DNA from: Daedaleopsis sinensis
Taxonomy: Eukaryota > Basidiomycota > Agaricomycetes > Polyporales > Polyporaceae
Assembly: GCA_033807695.1 (NCBI GenBank)
Contig: CM066308.1
Span: forward strand, 434,001 to 498,000
DNA: 64,000 nt
Direction of reading: 5' to 3'
The translations under genes were made by a program, and so were the position numbers. Shown here in pieces: positions 46,881 through 57,488 of the stretch. The notes under the pieces were generated by a model. The model saw nothing but the letters and a program-made list of their open reading frames with translations. It did not search any database and was not told the origin of the DNA. Each line of letters begins with the position of its first letter. Position 1 is the stretch's first letter.

Positions 46881-47216
46881 GCAGCAGGAAGGGGAGATAA
46901 TGGAGCTTTATATGTAGTGCAAGGAGGCGCTCCCTGAACATATACTAGGACAGACAGCACGCGCTGTCTGCGCGGGGTCCTGCCGTACTGCTCGCATATG
47001 CGTATCCTCTCCTGTACACCGTTCGTGAATGTACACCATTCGCAAATGGCCTACGCAGGCTTTTCGCTTCCAAGTAGCACACCCTCCATCTGCGCACGCC
47101 ACGGTCCCTGTCAACCAAATTGGCACTGGCAGGTGGATATGACCACGTTCGAGCGTTTGGGACTGCGGTAGACAGTAGTATATACAGCTAAGTACGAGTA
47201 TTTTAGACAACACAGT

Positions 47217-48057
47217 TCATTCCTCCAGCGGGAGGTCTTCAAGCAAGGCGACAGATACTAGATCAAAGCGGACGCTATAACCGAGTCCTCCCCTCCGCCT
47301 GCGACGCCCGAACTTCAAATCCAGCATGACCAGTTGGCCGCGACTAAGTACATCGAAGGAGAGGGTGTTCATGCCCTCTGTTGACGATAATCCGGACCGG
47401 GCGTCGAATACATGAGGGAGTAGCTGGGGAGGTGTGGGCGTCAGCCCAGCTGAACCAGTGGTAGATAAAGTGGATACGCACCATTCGGGAACCCGTACGT
47501 TTGTAAGCGGTGAGGTTAAGCGGAAAGTCAGCTGTCCGAAAGAGGGTGAGAGAAAGCCCGAGGCGGAATTACAGGTGAAACAGACTTGGTTCAGGCAGCG
47601 CATGGCTCAGCAAGCGTGTCATGCACATGCGATCAATGTCCCGCACGAACTCCACTTCCAGTCCTGAGACAAATTTGTTGAGGATGCAACTGACCACCGA
47701 GATATGGATTGGTTTGCGGCTGCCGCTGAGAAACGGTCTGCGGCCGTCCGCTCCCCATCCTGCGAAACGGGGAATGTTGCATAGCCTGTAAGTGTGACGA
47801 CTTGGCGGCACGCAGTTTACGAGTCTATGGGCTCGACTATATACAGTCATGGTTAGAAAGTAGTTCCATAACGAGAAGCAATGAGTGTCTCACCGGACCA
47901 CATGAAGTGGGAACTGGTGCGGTAAGACGATCGTGTACGCGTCGAAGAGCGAGCGCAACTGGCTACTATCGGTATGGTCCGGAGCCATGACGGACGACTC
48001 CATCGGGTGCACATCGTCGGGGGGAGGAGTACATGCATCGGAGGGCTGAGCAGGCAT
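47217..48057 (-). CDS. Array-family protein A (223 aa), function unknown
   Basis: Exons on the minus strand: 47894-48057, 47586-47836, 47482-47531, 47217-47423; introns of 57, 54 and 58 bases in phases 2, 1, 0. The first intron has a TTCTAAC branch site. N-terminus is Pro/Asp-rich, then FDAYTIVLPHQF. Exon 2 carries ISVVSCILN and EVEFVRDIDRMCMTRLL; exon 3 LTAYKRTGSRM; exon 4 PHVFDARSGL, GMNTLSFDVLSRGQLVMLDL and KFGRRRRR. Every segment has a counterpart in the other array members (best seen against the gene at 52229-53101: HTYKRFGSRP, HVYDARTG, GMNTLNFEVL, RGHIVLLEMKLGRR). No signal peptide, membrane segment or known domain. Soluble, beta-rich by pattern. Confidence 0.72.
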
Positions 48058-48461
48058 TGAGAAGAGGTGATGGAGGCAACGAGGGAATCGCGCAGCAGGG
48101 CACAACTTTTATGTGCCCCAGGTCATGGGGAGAGGGGTGGTTCGTCCGACTAGTAGTAGAGCGCGGTGCGTGGATCGCAGGGGGAGCGGCCAACCTCCGG
48201 ACCCACCGGATTGCCCGATCGGGCTGAATCGTTCGCCCGATCGACCAGGGGAAGGGGTCTAGGGCCACCAGCGAGGAAGCAAGGCACGCGTTCTGCGCGT
48301 AGGTCTCGAATGAGAGTAGTGCAGTTGTATGTCTGCAAGAGTGGCACAAATGAGAGCTCAGAGGGGAGTTGATGACAAGAACTGTTAATTATACACAGCT
48401 CGGCAGCTCAGGCGAACACTACGGTGCTGAAGTAATATACATGAGGAGCGCAAGTACACTC
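48058..48461. other. Upstream region of array gene A
   Basis: No gene. CACATAAAAG on the minus strand about 60 bases before the ATG at 48057 is a candidate TATA-like element. Confidence 0.35.
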
Positions 48462-48982
48462 TCAGTTATCACGCACGGCCGGTAGCGCCTGGCGCAAAGT
48501 ATGGTAAGCCGCAGGGGGGTATGCGACACACATAAGAATTACATGCAAATGCGGCCGCCCTCGCTGCTGATGTTCAGCGGCTACAGTACCCTGCGGAGCA
48601 AACACGTTAGCGGAGCGGTACAGACCGCAGACGACTCGGAGGGAACTGCCACTCACGTTATGCTCGTCCAAGACACGATCGATGAGGTCCAGCACACAGA
48701 ACCGTATGTCAGACTCGTCGCACTCGATGATGTGAGTTCCAATGGTTGCCTAAGGTGCAGTGAGTAGTCGCCCTGCACAAATTGTCTGTAGCTACACACC
48801 ATGTCAGTGAGAGCGTGGGTAAGGAACCACTGGCTGACTGCGGTGAAAACCAAGACGAATACGTGACCGCTTCCGGCGTCTCGAATGCACTGCCGAATGC
48901 TCGCCGAGCGAGAGTCGACTGTGATGATGGCCAGAGGGGAGACGGGTCGATGGATAGGTAACATGGAGGGCAGTGTTAACAT
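48462..48982 (-). CDS. Small unrelated protein in the array (134 aa)
   Basis: Exons on the minus strand: 48800-48982, 48657-48749, 48462-48590; introns of 50 and 66 bases, both phase 0. A CTATAAG box stands about 40 bases before the ATG. Sequence: IITVDSRSASIRQCIRDAGS, GHVFVLVFTAVSQWFLTHAL, then THIIECDESDIRFCVLDLID and HLHVILMCVAYPPAAYHTL. The alternating hydrophobic strands and helices suggest a compact alpha/beta fold; I do not know the family. It does not resemble its neighbours and its intron phases differ. A second upstream-free Met at residue 7 could also start the protein. Confidence 0.55.
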
Positions 48983-49225
48983 AGACAGTGATGGCGGGAG
49001 GTTCTTATAGGTGAGCGTCTTGTCTAGTGGACGACCGTCAGGGGTCGCGGAGGATATGTTGTCCGATAATGCCGATAACCTTCACCTTTGCATTCAGATC
49101 ATGTTCAGGATCGGCGACAGAGGGCACAGAAATCAGACAACAAAGGGAGGATCGTATGTTGACGGAGAACCACTGCTGAGCAGTGGTGCCATGTAAAGTT
49201 TGGACTTAGTAGACAGTATACGTGG

Positions 49226-49999
49226 CTAGGGTGCTTCTATAAGGAAATACACGGTGATGTATGTGAACGACACCGTCCAAGCCCCACTGCGACGGTCCCG
49301 AGTAGTAAGGCACTCCATAAGGACAATGTCGTTGGGAGCAAGGTGACGCACGGGAAAGGCGGGCATGTGAGGGATTGGACGAAGCCACCGCCTTGCATCC
49401 CAGGCCATGGCGGGTTTCTAGTAATTGATAAGCAGCGACAGTGTAAGAGCGAATGAATGGACGCACAGCGCGGGTAATTGGCTTAGACACAGCGATTGTA
49501 GACGTCAGGTCCGCTGAAGGGAAGGGTAAGCACAGCTGGGGACGAGACCAATCCAACCACGCACCGTTCGAAGCACCGAGAACACGCAACAGCGTGTGGT
49601 AAGCCACGCGGTCTCGGTCTCGCAAGAACTCCAAGTTGAATCGAACAACTCCAGGCCGACCGGCGCCTTGAATGACATCCACGTGCAGGATAGACCCGAC
49701 GAAGTAGAAGGGCATGGGAGATCCATGACCAGTACCTCGACACATAACATCCCAGTTGTTCAGTACACCCCAGACAGCCCGTGTAACAGCGTCATCGAGG
49801 GGTCGAGAAGGGAAAGGGTGTAGCGGTGCATTGACGATGACCCGGAGTCGACTGGATGGATGTGAGCGAGACATATACAGCTGAGAGAACGAACATACCT
49901 CGCTTGGACATCGGGCACCCAGTCTGCAAGTACAAGAGTGTCGCTCGCGCGCTGCACTGCCTGCAGGGTGAGTTGGAGGTGCGAAGGTGCGACCATCAT
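49226..49999 (-). CDS. Array-family protein B (208 aa), function unknown
   Basis: Exons on the minus strand: 49899-49999, 49565-49851, 49467-49513, 49226-49417; introns of 47, 51 and 49 bases, phases 2, 1, 0. Starts MMVAPSHLQLTLQAV; SDTLVLADWVPDVQ aligns with FDAYTIVLPHQF of protein A. Exon 2 has FYFVGSILHVDVIQ and LEFLRDRDRVAYHTLLRVLG; exon 4 AWDARRWL and APNDIVLMECLTTRDRR, then TVSFTYITVYFLIEAP. Same layout as its paralogues but with no basic run at the end. All introns close the frame. Confidence 0.7.
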
Positions 50000-50242
50000 G
50001 AAGAGGATACACTATGTCGATGAAACCGAAGGAGCGTTCATTTGTAAGGCAGGAGCAGGGGAGATAACCAGCTCGCCTCCGCCGCCGGCACGGCCTGGGA
50101 GCAGGGGTTTGACGATCTAGGCTCTGCCGTTGGCGAATGTGAAGAAGGGGGGAAATCAGACCAGACCTAGATTGACGGCGGATCGAGGTCGGCTCGAGTA
50201 GGACAAGACGCAGGACACGTAGTATCCAGCTGACGGACTAGC

Positions 50243-51140
50243 CGAGATTAGGAGGTTAACATGATGCACCGTGGAAAGCGGTACTGCAGATCGCAAGTGC
50301 GATCGAAGCGGACACTGATCGGTTCGAAGTCGAGGTGAGTGTTGGCTGGTGATCAGAAGTTAGAGTTACGTGCTTCACACAGAGATTAGGAGGTTGATGT
50401 GCACCACTGGGGACAGGAGTGCTACAGATCGCAAATGCGGTTGACGGGGACAGCGATCGGTTCAATGTCAGTGTGGGCGTCAGCGGGTAAGGGGAAGTTT
50501 TGGGCTAAAAGTAGAGCTTACTGATAGGTGGACCGGCGGAGACTAGGGGGTTAAAGTGCACGACCGTGGAAAGCAGGGCTGCAGATCGCGTGTGCGGTCA
50601 ACACGGACAGCGATCGGTGCTATGTCAGTGTGAGCATTCACGGGTAAGGGGAAGTTATGGGCTAATAGTAGAGCTTACGAATAGGCGGACCGGCAGACAC
50701 AAGAGGGGTCAAGTTCATGTGCACGATCGTGGAAAGCAGTGCTGCAGATCGCGAGTGCGAGGCGGACGGGCGGGGACTAGGGGGTTAAAGTGCACGACCG
50801 TGGAAAGCAGTGCAGCAGATCGCGTGTACGGTCAACGCGGACAGCGATCGGTTCTATGTCAGTGTGAGCATTCACGGGTAAGGGGAAGTTATGGGCTAAT
50901 AGTAGAGCTTACGAATAGGCGGACCGGCAGACACCAGAGGGGTCAAACTCATGTGCACGATCGTGGAAAGCAGTGTGGCAGATCGCGAGTGCGAGGCGGA
51001 CGGGCGGAGTCTAGGGGGTTAAAGTGCACGACCGTGGAAAGCAGTGCTGCAGATCGCGTGTGCGGTCAACCCGGACAGCGATCAGTTATATGTCAGTGTG
51101 AGCGACCGCGGGTAATGGGAAGTTAAGGGTGGTTATTAGT
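50243..51140 (+). repeat. Tandem repeat array, main period 234 bases
   Basis: GACTAGGGGGTTAAAGTGCA begins at 50541, 50775 and (GTCTAGGGGG..) 51009, exactly 234 bases apart. Each unit holds two half-related subunits around GTGGAAAGCAG and CTGCAGATCGCG. Two shorter, more diverged units precede (from 50243 and 50384). The array interrupts the tandem genes. Confidence 0.85.
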
Positions 51141-51232
51141 ATAGCAGTTGCACAGACGTGCTGGACAGGAGACGCAGCATATGAGGGCGGAGACCGTGGG
51201 ATGTTGGAATCAGCTGTTACATCATGCATGTC

Positions 51233-51970
51233 TTACAAACGCGCCTTCCGAAGTACAGTCAACGCTCTGAGGCACAGGTGTGATCGATGATTGTGTTGCT
51301 CATCTGCAACGCGCATGACGTTGCACTCCAGCAGCACAAAGTCTCCTGGCTCGAGATATGATCGGCCGCTTGCAAGAGAGATTGCGATGTCGACGTTGGA
51401 TTGAGAACTGGGGCAGGAAGTGCGAGCTAAGAGCCGGCCACCGTCTACGCCTATGATGAATGGATGTTAGAGCGAGGTCGCATAACGGATGAGAGGCGGA
51501 CTGACTGCTCAGCAGGCCGTACTCAACATGCAGCTGGGCAAGGCGGTCGATGTCCTGCTGTCTGTATACGTGGAGCTCAAGCAGGGAATGAGAGGGTGAT
51601 GCGAGGTGGTCGGGTAGTGTGCGGACAAGGGTTCCCGGGATGAACACGAACAACGGCCGCTGCCTATAGTACAGCCTCAGTCCATGTTCGACCGCACTCC
51701 AGTGACATGAGTTGCTGACGTCCGCCAGAGGAAGCACCAAATCGCACGGGTTTGCGGATATCACGCTTGCCTGGAGCAGGCTTGAAGAGAAGAGTATCAG
51801 TATCTGACGGGGAGGAAGACGAGAGAAATATGTTTGTACTGGAAGTTGTGTTTCAAGTCGCGAACGAGTACATCTTCGTCGTAGAACGCATCGGCGAGGG
51901 TTCCCCAATCAGTTGATAACAGCGGGGGGAGTTCTCGCACACACGCAGCAGCACGGAGGGCAACTGACAT
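51233..51970 (-). CDS. Array-family protein C (202 aa), function unknown
   Basis: Exons on the minus strand: 51840-51970, 51506-51765, 51233-51450; intron phases 2 and 1. The third intron of the family is missing, so exons 3 and 4 are fused. EDVLVRDLKHNF aligns with the exon 1 end of its paralogues, LFVFIPGTLVRTL and LLELHVYRQQDIDRLAQL with exon 2, and YLEPGDFVLLECNVMRV with the C-terminal motif. The acceptor of intron 1 was chosen at 51766 (..GGCAAG) because the nearer CCAG four bases upstream leads to a stop. An ATG at 52057 would add 29 hydrophobic residues and is less likely. Confidence 0.62.
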
Positions 51971-52228
51971 CGAGGGAGTGGGGAATGGAGAGCGTTGACA
52001 GAGATTACGCGGAAGGAGTGGTAACATGAACATGCAGAGCACGGGTGTAATCATCAACTCAGGGGCAGCTCAACGGCACAATATTACCCACGACATCAGG
52101 ACGGAGGACCATGTGGCGTGGGCGAGCATGAGACCCAGCAGCACGCGTGGAGGAAGGCATAGGTGAGTAGGAAGGTATGTATTGGAATGATGTACATAAG
52201 CGGAGAGGGGAATGCATACGTTGAAAGG

Positions 52229-53101
52229 CTAAAGCGGCGACTGGTTGTCACACAGCATAGTAACTGAAAGTAAGTCGAACCATATCGCCCACCGGCCAGC
52301 CGTACGATGACGACGGCCAAGCTTCATCTCCAGCAGCACAATGTGACCGCGGTCTAAGACCTCGAAATTGAGCGTATTCATTCCCTCTTTGCAGGTGATC
52401 CCGGTTCTGGCGTCGTAGACGTGTGGGTATACCTATAACTGATATAAAATACGACTATCAGTGATGCAGAAAATGGGCACTTACCGGACGCGAGCCGAAA
52501 CGTTTGTATGTGTGGAGCAAGGGAGGGAAACCGGCTAAATCAAGGTAAGAGTAGGTGGGATAGCGATTGAGGGCACATACTCGGAGCAGGGCGAGCCAGT
52601 TTAAGGAGGCGACACATCGCAATATGATCCAAGTCGCGTACCAAGTCCACGGCGACCTCAGAGCGCGCGACGTTCGAGTGTGAGGCCCGAACGAACTCCA
52701 CACTGTCGATAGTGCCGACCACGAAGATGCGCACGACAGTGTCACGCATGGACAAGAACTGAGCGTGACCGTGAGGCCCCCATGTGGCGGTGGTAGGCAC
52801 CCTAGACAGTGTGCGGGCATAAGGTCCCGGAATGACGCTGTCGGCAACGCGGTGGATACGCCTGCGTGTGGTCAGCAGCGCACACAGTGGTCCTCTCCCA
52901 TACAAAACAGACGTACCGGACTACGGCCGCCGGGACGGTGCTTGCTAACACCACCGTGCGCTCGTCGAAGAGCTCGTGGGGTTCGAGAATCACCGGATCC
53001 GGAACCGCAGCGAATGCCTCTGGTGGATATGGCTCGTCGGGGGGAGGGGACCATGACAGTGAAGTAGATGTAGAGAGAGGGGTGGAGGGAGAACTCGACA
53101 T
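52229..53101 (-). CDS. Array-family protein D (239 aa), function unknown
   Basis: Exons on the minus strand: 52917-53101, 52581-52861, 52485-52534, 52229-52432; introns of 55, 46 and 52 bases, phases 2, 1, 0. N-terminus is Ser/Thr/Pro-rich (SSSPSTPLSTSTS). Then ELFDERTVVLASTVPAAVV, IFVVGTIDSVEF, VDLVRDLDHIAMCRLL, GFPPLLHTYKRFGSRP, PHVYDARTGI, GMNTLNFEVLDRGHIVLLE, MKLGRRHR, and IWFDLLSVTMLC. Closest relative of protein A in the array. Best-supported member because all four exons align residue by residue. Confidence 0.75.
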
Positions 53102-53527
53102 GTTGACTGATGGGTCTGACCGCGAAGGGGGTCGGCCATGTTTAAGTACTGTCGTGGATGTTCACTGACCCATTCGATGACGGAACAGCAGGCCAGCAAA
53201 GATTGTGCATGAACAGTTGACGAGCAGAGAGGATGAGGTTAGCAGGTACGGCAGGTGCGTAAGCACAGCTATGGCGCTGCCCGTATATGATCGGCAGCGA
53301 CTGCACGTGAACTGTACAATAAATCGTTTGAGTTTGATTGATCGTCGGAAATGGATGAGACCCAGTTCGAATGTGGAGGATCTGTACAGTTCCTCGATAG
53401 AGTTTGATCGTACTGTGTAGTTCAGAAAGTGGGTGATGAATCTGAGTCACACACAGTGCTGGAGAAAGAGACTATACTCTAATGAGGAATATAACTAGCA
53501 CATATAACTAGCACCGAACGAAACCTG
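53102..53527. other. Intergenic in the array
   Basis: No gene; upstream region of array gene D. Confidence 0.35.
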
Positions 53528-54328
53528 TCAAGGGGCACGGACGAGTACGGTAATCGAGAGGAGGTAGAAGGTGACTGTCCAAACCATGCCTACGCAGTCG
53601 CGAACGCAGAACACCTCAGCAATGACCAGATCGTCAACGTTCAAGCTGTCGAATGAGATTTCGGCCATGTACACGGGCACGCGAACTCGCTCGGTACCGT
53701 CGTACACTCTGGGGAATGACTGTGAGGCAGTATTAGCATATACAACGACAGATAGATAGGAACGCACGTTGAGGCGGCTAGCATTCAGTGTCTGTGGCAC
53801 GCGCGTACCTGGTGCACGTCGGTGACAATTACGGTGGATACAGCGGTGTAGCACTTACTGATGGAGGGCGAAACTCGATCAATTAGAGCCCAGAGAGCGG
53901 TGCGGTCTCGCATGCGCAGAAAGTCTAGCTGTAGCATGCATCCGGCCGGCCTCAGTGCACCGGTGGAAGTCCGGACTGCCTCCAACGTGCCCACTGCGAA
54001 AATAGGGCACGGCTTCCCCTTTGACGTGCATAGTATGTCGGCATTGGAGCCCTCGCCCCACAGGCAGTCCTTGGACGCGCGGGTGAGCGGCAAGCCGTTA
54101 GGCGACAAGTAAGCACGCTGCATGAGGCGGTAAATGCGACTGCAAATCAACAGTTCAATGGGGGCTGGCATCCGTAAAAGCGGAGCACACGTACGGTATT
54201 TCTGCACGGTCTACCCAAAGATCCAAGAACAGCACGTCTTCTTCGATTGCGTCTCCATCCGGGACGGACCGGGAAGCAATAGGGCCGGTGGGGGGCACGT
54301 ACAGGACAAGTTCAAGGGAGGTAGACAT
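53528..54328 (-). CDS. Array-family protein E (215 aa), function unknown
   Basis: Exons on the minus strand: 54195-54328, 53859-54139, 53768-53808, 53528-53719; introns of 55, 50 and 48 bases, phases 2, 1, 0. Begins MSTSLELVLYVPP; EEDVLFLDLWVDRAEIP ends exon 1. Exon 2 (281 bases, the same length as in protein D) has IFAVGTLEAVRTS and LDFLRMRDRTALWALIDRVS. Exon 4 (192 bases, as in protein B) has RVYDGTERVRV, VDDLVIAEVFCVRD and WTVTFYLLSITVLV. Same fold expected; no enzyme motif. Confidence 0.7.
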
Positions 54329-54500
54329 CACGAAGCGAGCGAGGTGCAGTGGACCCTGTAGCAGACGGAAAGGATGTCGATTTATAGGAGCAGAGAGGAC
54401 AAGAAGACCGCCGAACAAGATAGCACTCCTGAATGATGTGCGACGGCAGCGGTCGGCGGACAGGACAGGAGGTGATTGATAAGAGGGCGTACTGATCGAA

Positions 54501-55344
54501 CTATTGGGGTGCGCAGTGCAAACGCACAACCGTCCGAAACCGGATGGACATGTCCCAGGCTTGCCAGCGTGGTCCGAATGTTGGTCGTTCAGAGCGCGTC
54601 ACGTAGCACAGTGAGGCTACAACGTCGCCGCGTCTTAAAGTGGAGGGATGAATGTTAGACAAGCGAGGCTCGGTGGAGTCGTAAGCTCCAGTGAAGTGCT
54701 GAAACACATAGATGAGCACGGGACAGTGTGTGTGCGAGTTGGAAGATACTTGCATGACGGGTGACCACTGACGACGCCGCGGATGCCAATAAGGAGGTGG
54801 ATGTGGGTGCTACATTACACTGTCAGAAACGCACTGGAGTGCATCAGAAGGTACCCACGTTGTGAAGGTTCAGACATACGAGCAATGAAGTGATGACCTT
54901 CACGGTCAATCTCGCGGAACAGGTGCAGCTGCATCGACGTACATGCCTGTCCAAAGGGCAAGCATGGGTTCCACCAGACCTGCTCCACTAAGCCAACCAC
55001 GCGGAACAACGCAGGTTTGCCCATATGAAGGAGATCACACTCCATGTCACCCACGCCCCATGTGAGAGTCATGGGGATGTTCGACAGCGACAACAACCCA
55101 GGCGGTGAGAGTTCCAACTGGGCTCTCAGGACCCTGTACATCGCTCAGGCTTCAGCGAGGCGCAAGAGCCGCAGTGTGGGACTTACGGTGTGGTGACGGG
55201 ATTCACAAGGGAGGGTGCGAACTCCGTATAGTACCAGCACGGTAGCTGGATGTGTTCTGGTGAAGTATCCGCGTCGACGTCGGTGGGGACCGTGTACTGT
55301 GACAATGTAGGCCCGTTGGAGGCAGAGTGTTGAGCAGCGACCAT
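54501..55344 (-). CDS. Array-family protein F (228 aa), function unknown
   Basis: Exons on the minus strand: 55187-55344, 54859-55133, 54754-54809, 54501-54698; phases 2, 1, 0. The last intron has a GC donor (GCAAGT..TTTCAG), chosen because it keeps the frame and the family exon layout. Segments: LPCWYYTEFAPSLV, ALFRVVGLVEQVW, MQLHLFREIDREGHHFIA, then GAYDSTEPRL, RRGDVVASLCYVTRS and SIRFRTVVRLHC. Less similar to the rest than proteins A and D. Confidence 0.62.
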
Positions 55345-55670
55345 CGTAGAGAGAGCTCGAATGCTACAGGTGTGACGGTAGACAAGGAGTAAGAGAGAAG
55401 GAGCAAGGACAGACCGTGTCGTAAAGAGCACATGGGAGCCGGGAAGGACATGAAAACACGCTAGTTTGTGCAGGAGCCTGGAGCACACGTGACCTGTTCA
55501 CGATAGTATGATAGTATGATCAGTTATTACATGTCAATGACAAGGGCAACACGCGGAGAATAGGTAGACAATGTTCATTGGGAACAGGTGCATAATACAG
55601 GACAGGGACGACACAGGAAATAGAAACAATTAGCATCGCGGGACAGAACATAACAACACGGAATGATGCT

Positions 55671-57079
55671 CTACATATTGTCGTCGTAATCGGGAACGAC
55701 CGCTGGACCGTCAATGGCGGTGCCGGGGGGAGCCTCATACAGCATAGAGAAGCTCTGCAGGTCAAAGCTGACCTCCCACGAGCTCCAACCGCGGGCAGAT
55801 TTAGCTTCCTTGGTGGCTTTCCATCGAGTGTAAGAAACCTCGAGCAACCCTATGTCGCCAGGACCAATAATGGATGATTCGATCGAGGCCATGTCCTTCT
55901 TCGCGCGGAACTTATTCCGAGCATCGTAAAGACCGTCGAAAGGATCGATCTGTGAGATGTTGGTCTCAGACACGAAAGTGATGAAAGGGGGGGTGGTATG
56001 CTCACAGCAGGCCGGTCCAGGCCTTTGACAACTCTGGTCTGAAAACGGTTCGCGTAGACCACAGGAGAAGGCGGTTCTATAGCGGGTAAGCGACAATAGA
56101 AAGTGACAGTAGGCGAGAATCATACCGTCGGTGCACGAAAACCGTTCATACAGCTGGCAGAGTGCGTGGTAATCTCCCTGATAAGGTAACTCGCCAGACA
56201 TGTTGACCCTGCTATGGGGGTTGCCATCCCGGTCATAGAACCACTTACTCTTGACCTTTATCAACAGCCAGATCGTCAACGGCTTGTTGTTACGGTCACA
56301 CAGCACGCGCTCTGTCTTGTAACTGGTACCCCAGCGGACGTCGGCTGGCAGCGTCCCGAGCGAGAAGCGACTGTTATCAGGGTCGGTCTTGATGGCGAAG
56401 TCCTTCAAGCGGCTGCGCAAACCGGTGAGGTAGGCAAATAGCGAGGAGCACAGTCATACCTGAGAACGTCGAACGGCACGTAGTCCACACCCTCGAAGGA
56501 GGGATGGACTTTCGCGGGCGGTGAGTCTGCATACTCAAGCTCCGACGGTTCCCTCTGGCCGGAGGTCACCAAATCCGTAGACGGTTCCACAGCGGGGCTA
56601 GACATCGTAGTCACCGACCACGCACTCGGGGTGGAAGGGCTGTGCAGAAGAGCAGAGGTGGAGATTCAGTCACGTATGCGATAGCTCGGGATACCTCGAG
56701 AACTCACCGTATCGTGTCCGAGGACTTAGTCGACGTTGGAACACGGTCGCTGTCCCCGTGGCTCAGAACCGACCGAGTTGCAGGAGCCGCGGTCAGCACA
56801 AGTACACCAGGAACGGCACTGACGGTGCTGGCGGTCTGGGCGGGGGTGGACCCGGTGAATCCATCCTGGGGGGACGAGTCCTGCACAGACAGGTGTGAAT
56901 GCGTGGAAGAGGACGAAGAGACCAGTGCGGCTGGATCCGACTGCACGCTGTCGTTACTTCTTCAACGCCGGTCAGTAAGCGGAACACAGCGAGTAGGACG
57001 AGTGGACTCACTCAACGCGCGGACGCTTGTTGTCCGGTCCGTCAGCGGACAGACTTGTTCTGGAGCGACGAGGCGGCAT
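55671..57079 (-). CDS. Array-family protein G, long form (378 aa), function unknown
   Basis: Six exons on the minus strand: 57012-57079, 56708-56959, 56460-56639, 56126-56412, 56006-56076, 55671-55949. The first three add a Ser/Thr-rich N-terminus (MPPRRSRTSLSADGPDNKRP, with a basic nuclear-signal-like KRPR), all joined by phase 2 introns; the last three introns are in the family phases 2, 1, 0. Core: VDYVPFDVLSRLKDFAIK, KPLTIWLLIKVKSKWFYD, GDYHALCQLYERFS, FDGLYDARNKFRAKKDM, GPGDIGLLEVSYTRW and WEVSFDLQSFSMLYE. GATAAAAT about 100 bases before the ATG may be its TATA box. It may be closest to the ancestral form. It starts 410 bases from the divergent gene at 57489. Confidence 0.7.
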
Positions 57080-57488
57080 AGCGAAGATGTGACGGAGTGT
57101 TTGTGGATGAAAGATGGGGGGACAGTGTTGAAAGAAGAGGGCCGATTTTATCGCGGCAGGACAAAAGGCAAGGTAGTACGCGCTCCATGCTATGGCGGAC
57201 TCTGGGTACCCGTCCGTTTGCAGCGCATGAGCAGTTGAAGCGCTGTGGCATATGTGCCTGGATAGACGATCGCGGATGCAACGAATAGCTCCACACCCGA
57301 TGGGATCGGCGGCGCGGAAGATAGTATGAGAGGGTTGCGCCGCGCAGTGCCGATTAGCGGTCGGGACCGTGAGCACTAGGGTAAAGAAATGGGAGCTGGG
57401 AGAAGTCAGCCGCCATGTCACCCGCGGCGGCACGGGGTATATAACTAAATTGAGAACAACAGAGATCACATACTCAGTATCAAACATC
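57080..57488. promoter_or_regulatory. Divergent promoter region
   Basis: The two start codons face away from each other across 409 bases. TATATAACTAAA at about 57439-57450 (plus strand) serves the gene at 57489; GATAAAAT (minus, about 57150) would serve array gene G. The shared region allows joint control. Confidence 0.5.

Noticed and set aside
50566..51126. 186-codon plus-strand frame
   Set aside because: It runs through the 234-base tandem repeat; 234 is a multiple of three, so the frame stays open by repetition rather than selection.
56642..57238. 198-codon plus-strand frame
   Set aside because: Antisense to exons 1-3 of array gene G, which close a spliced frame with the rest of that gene.
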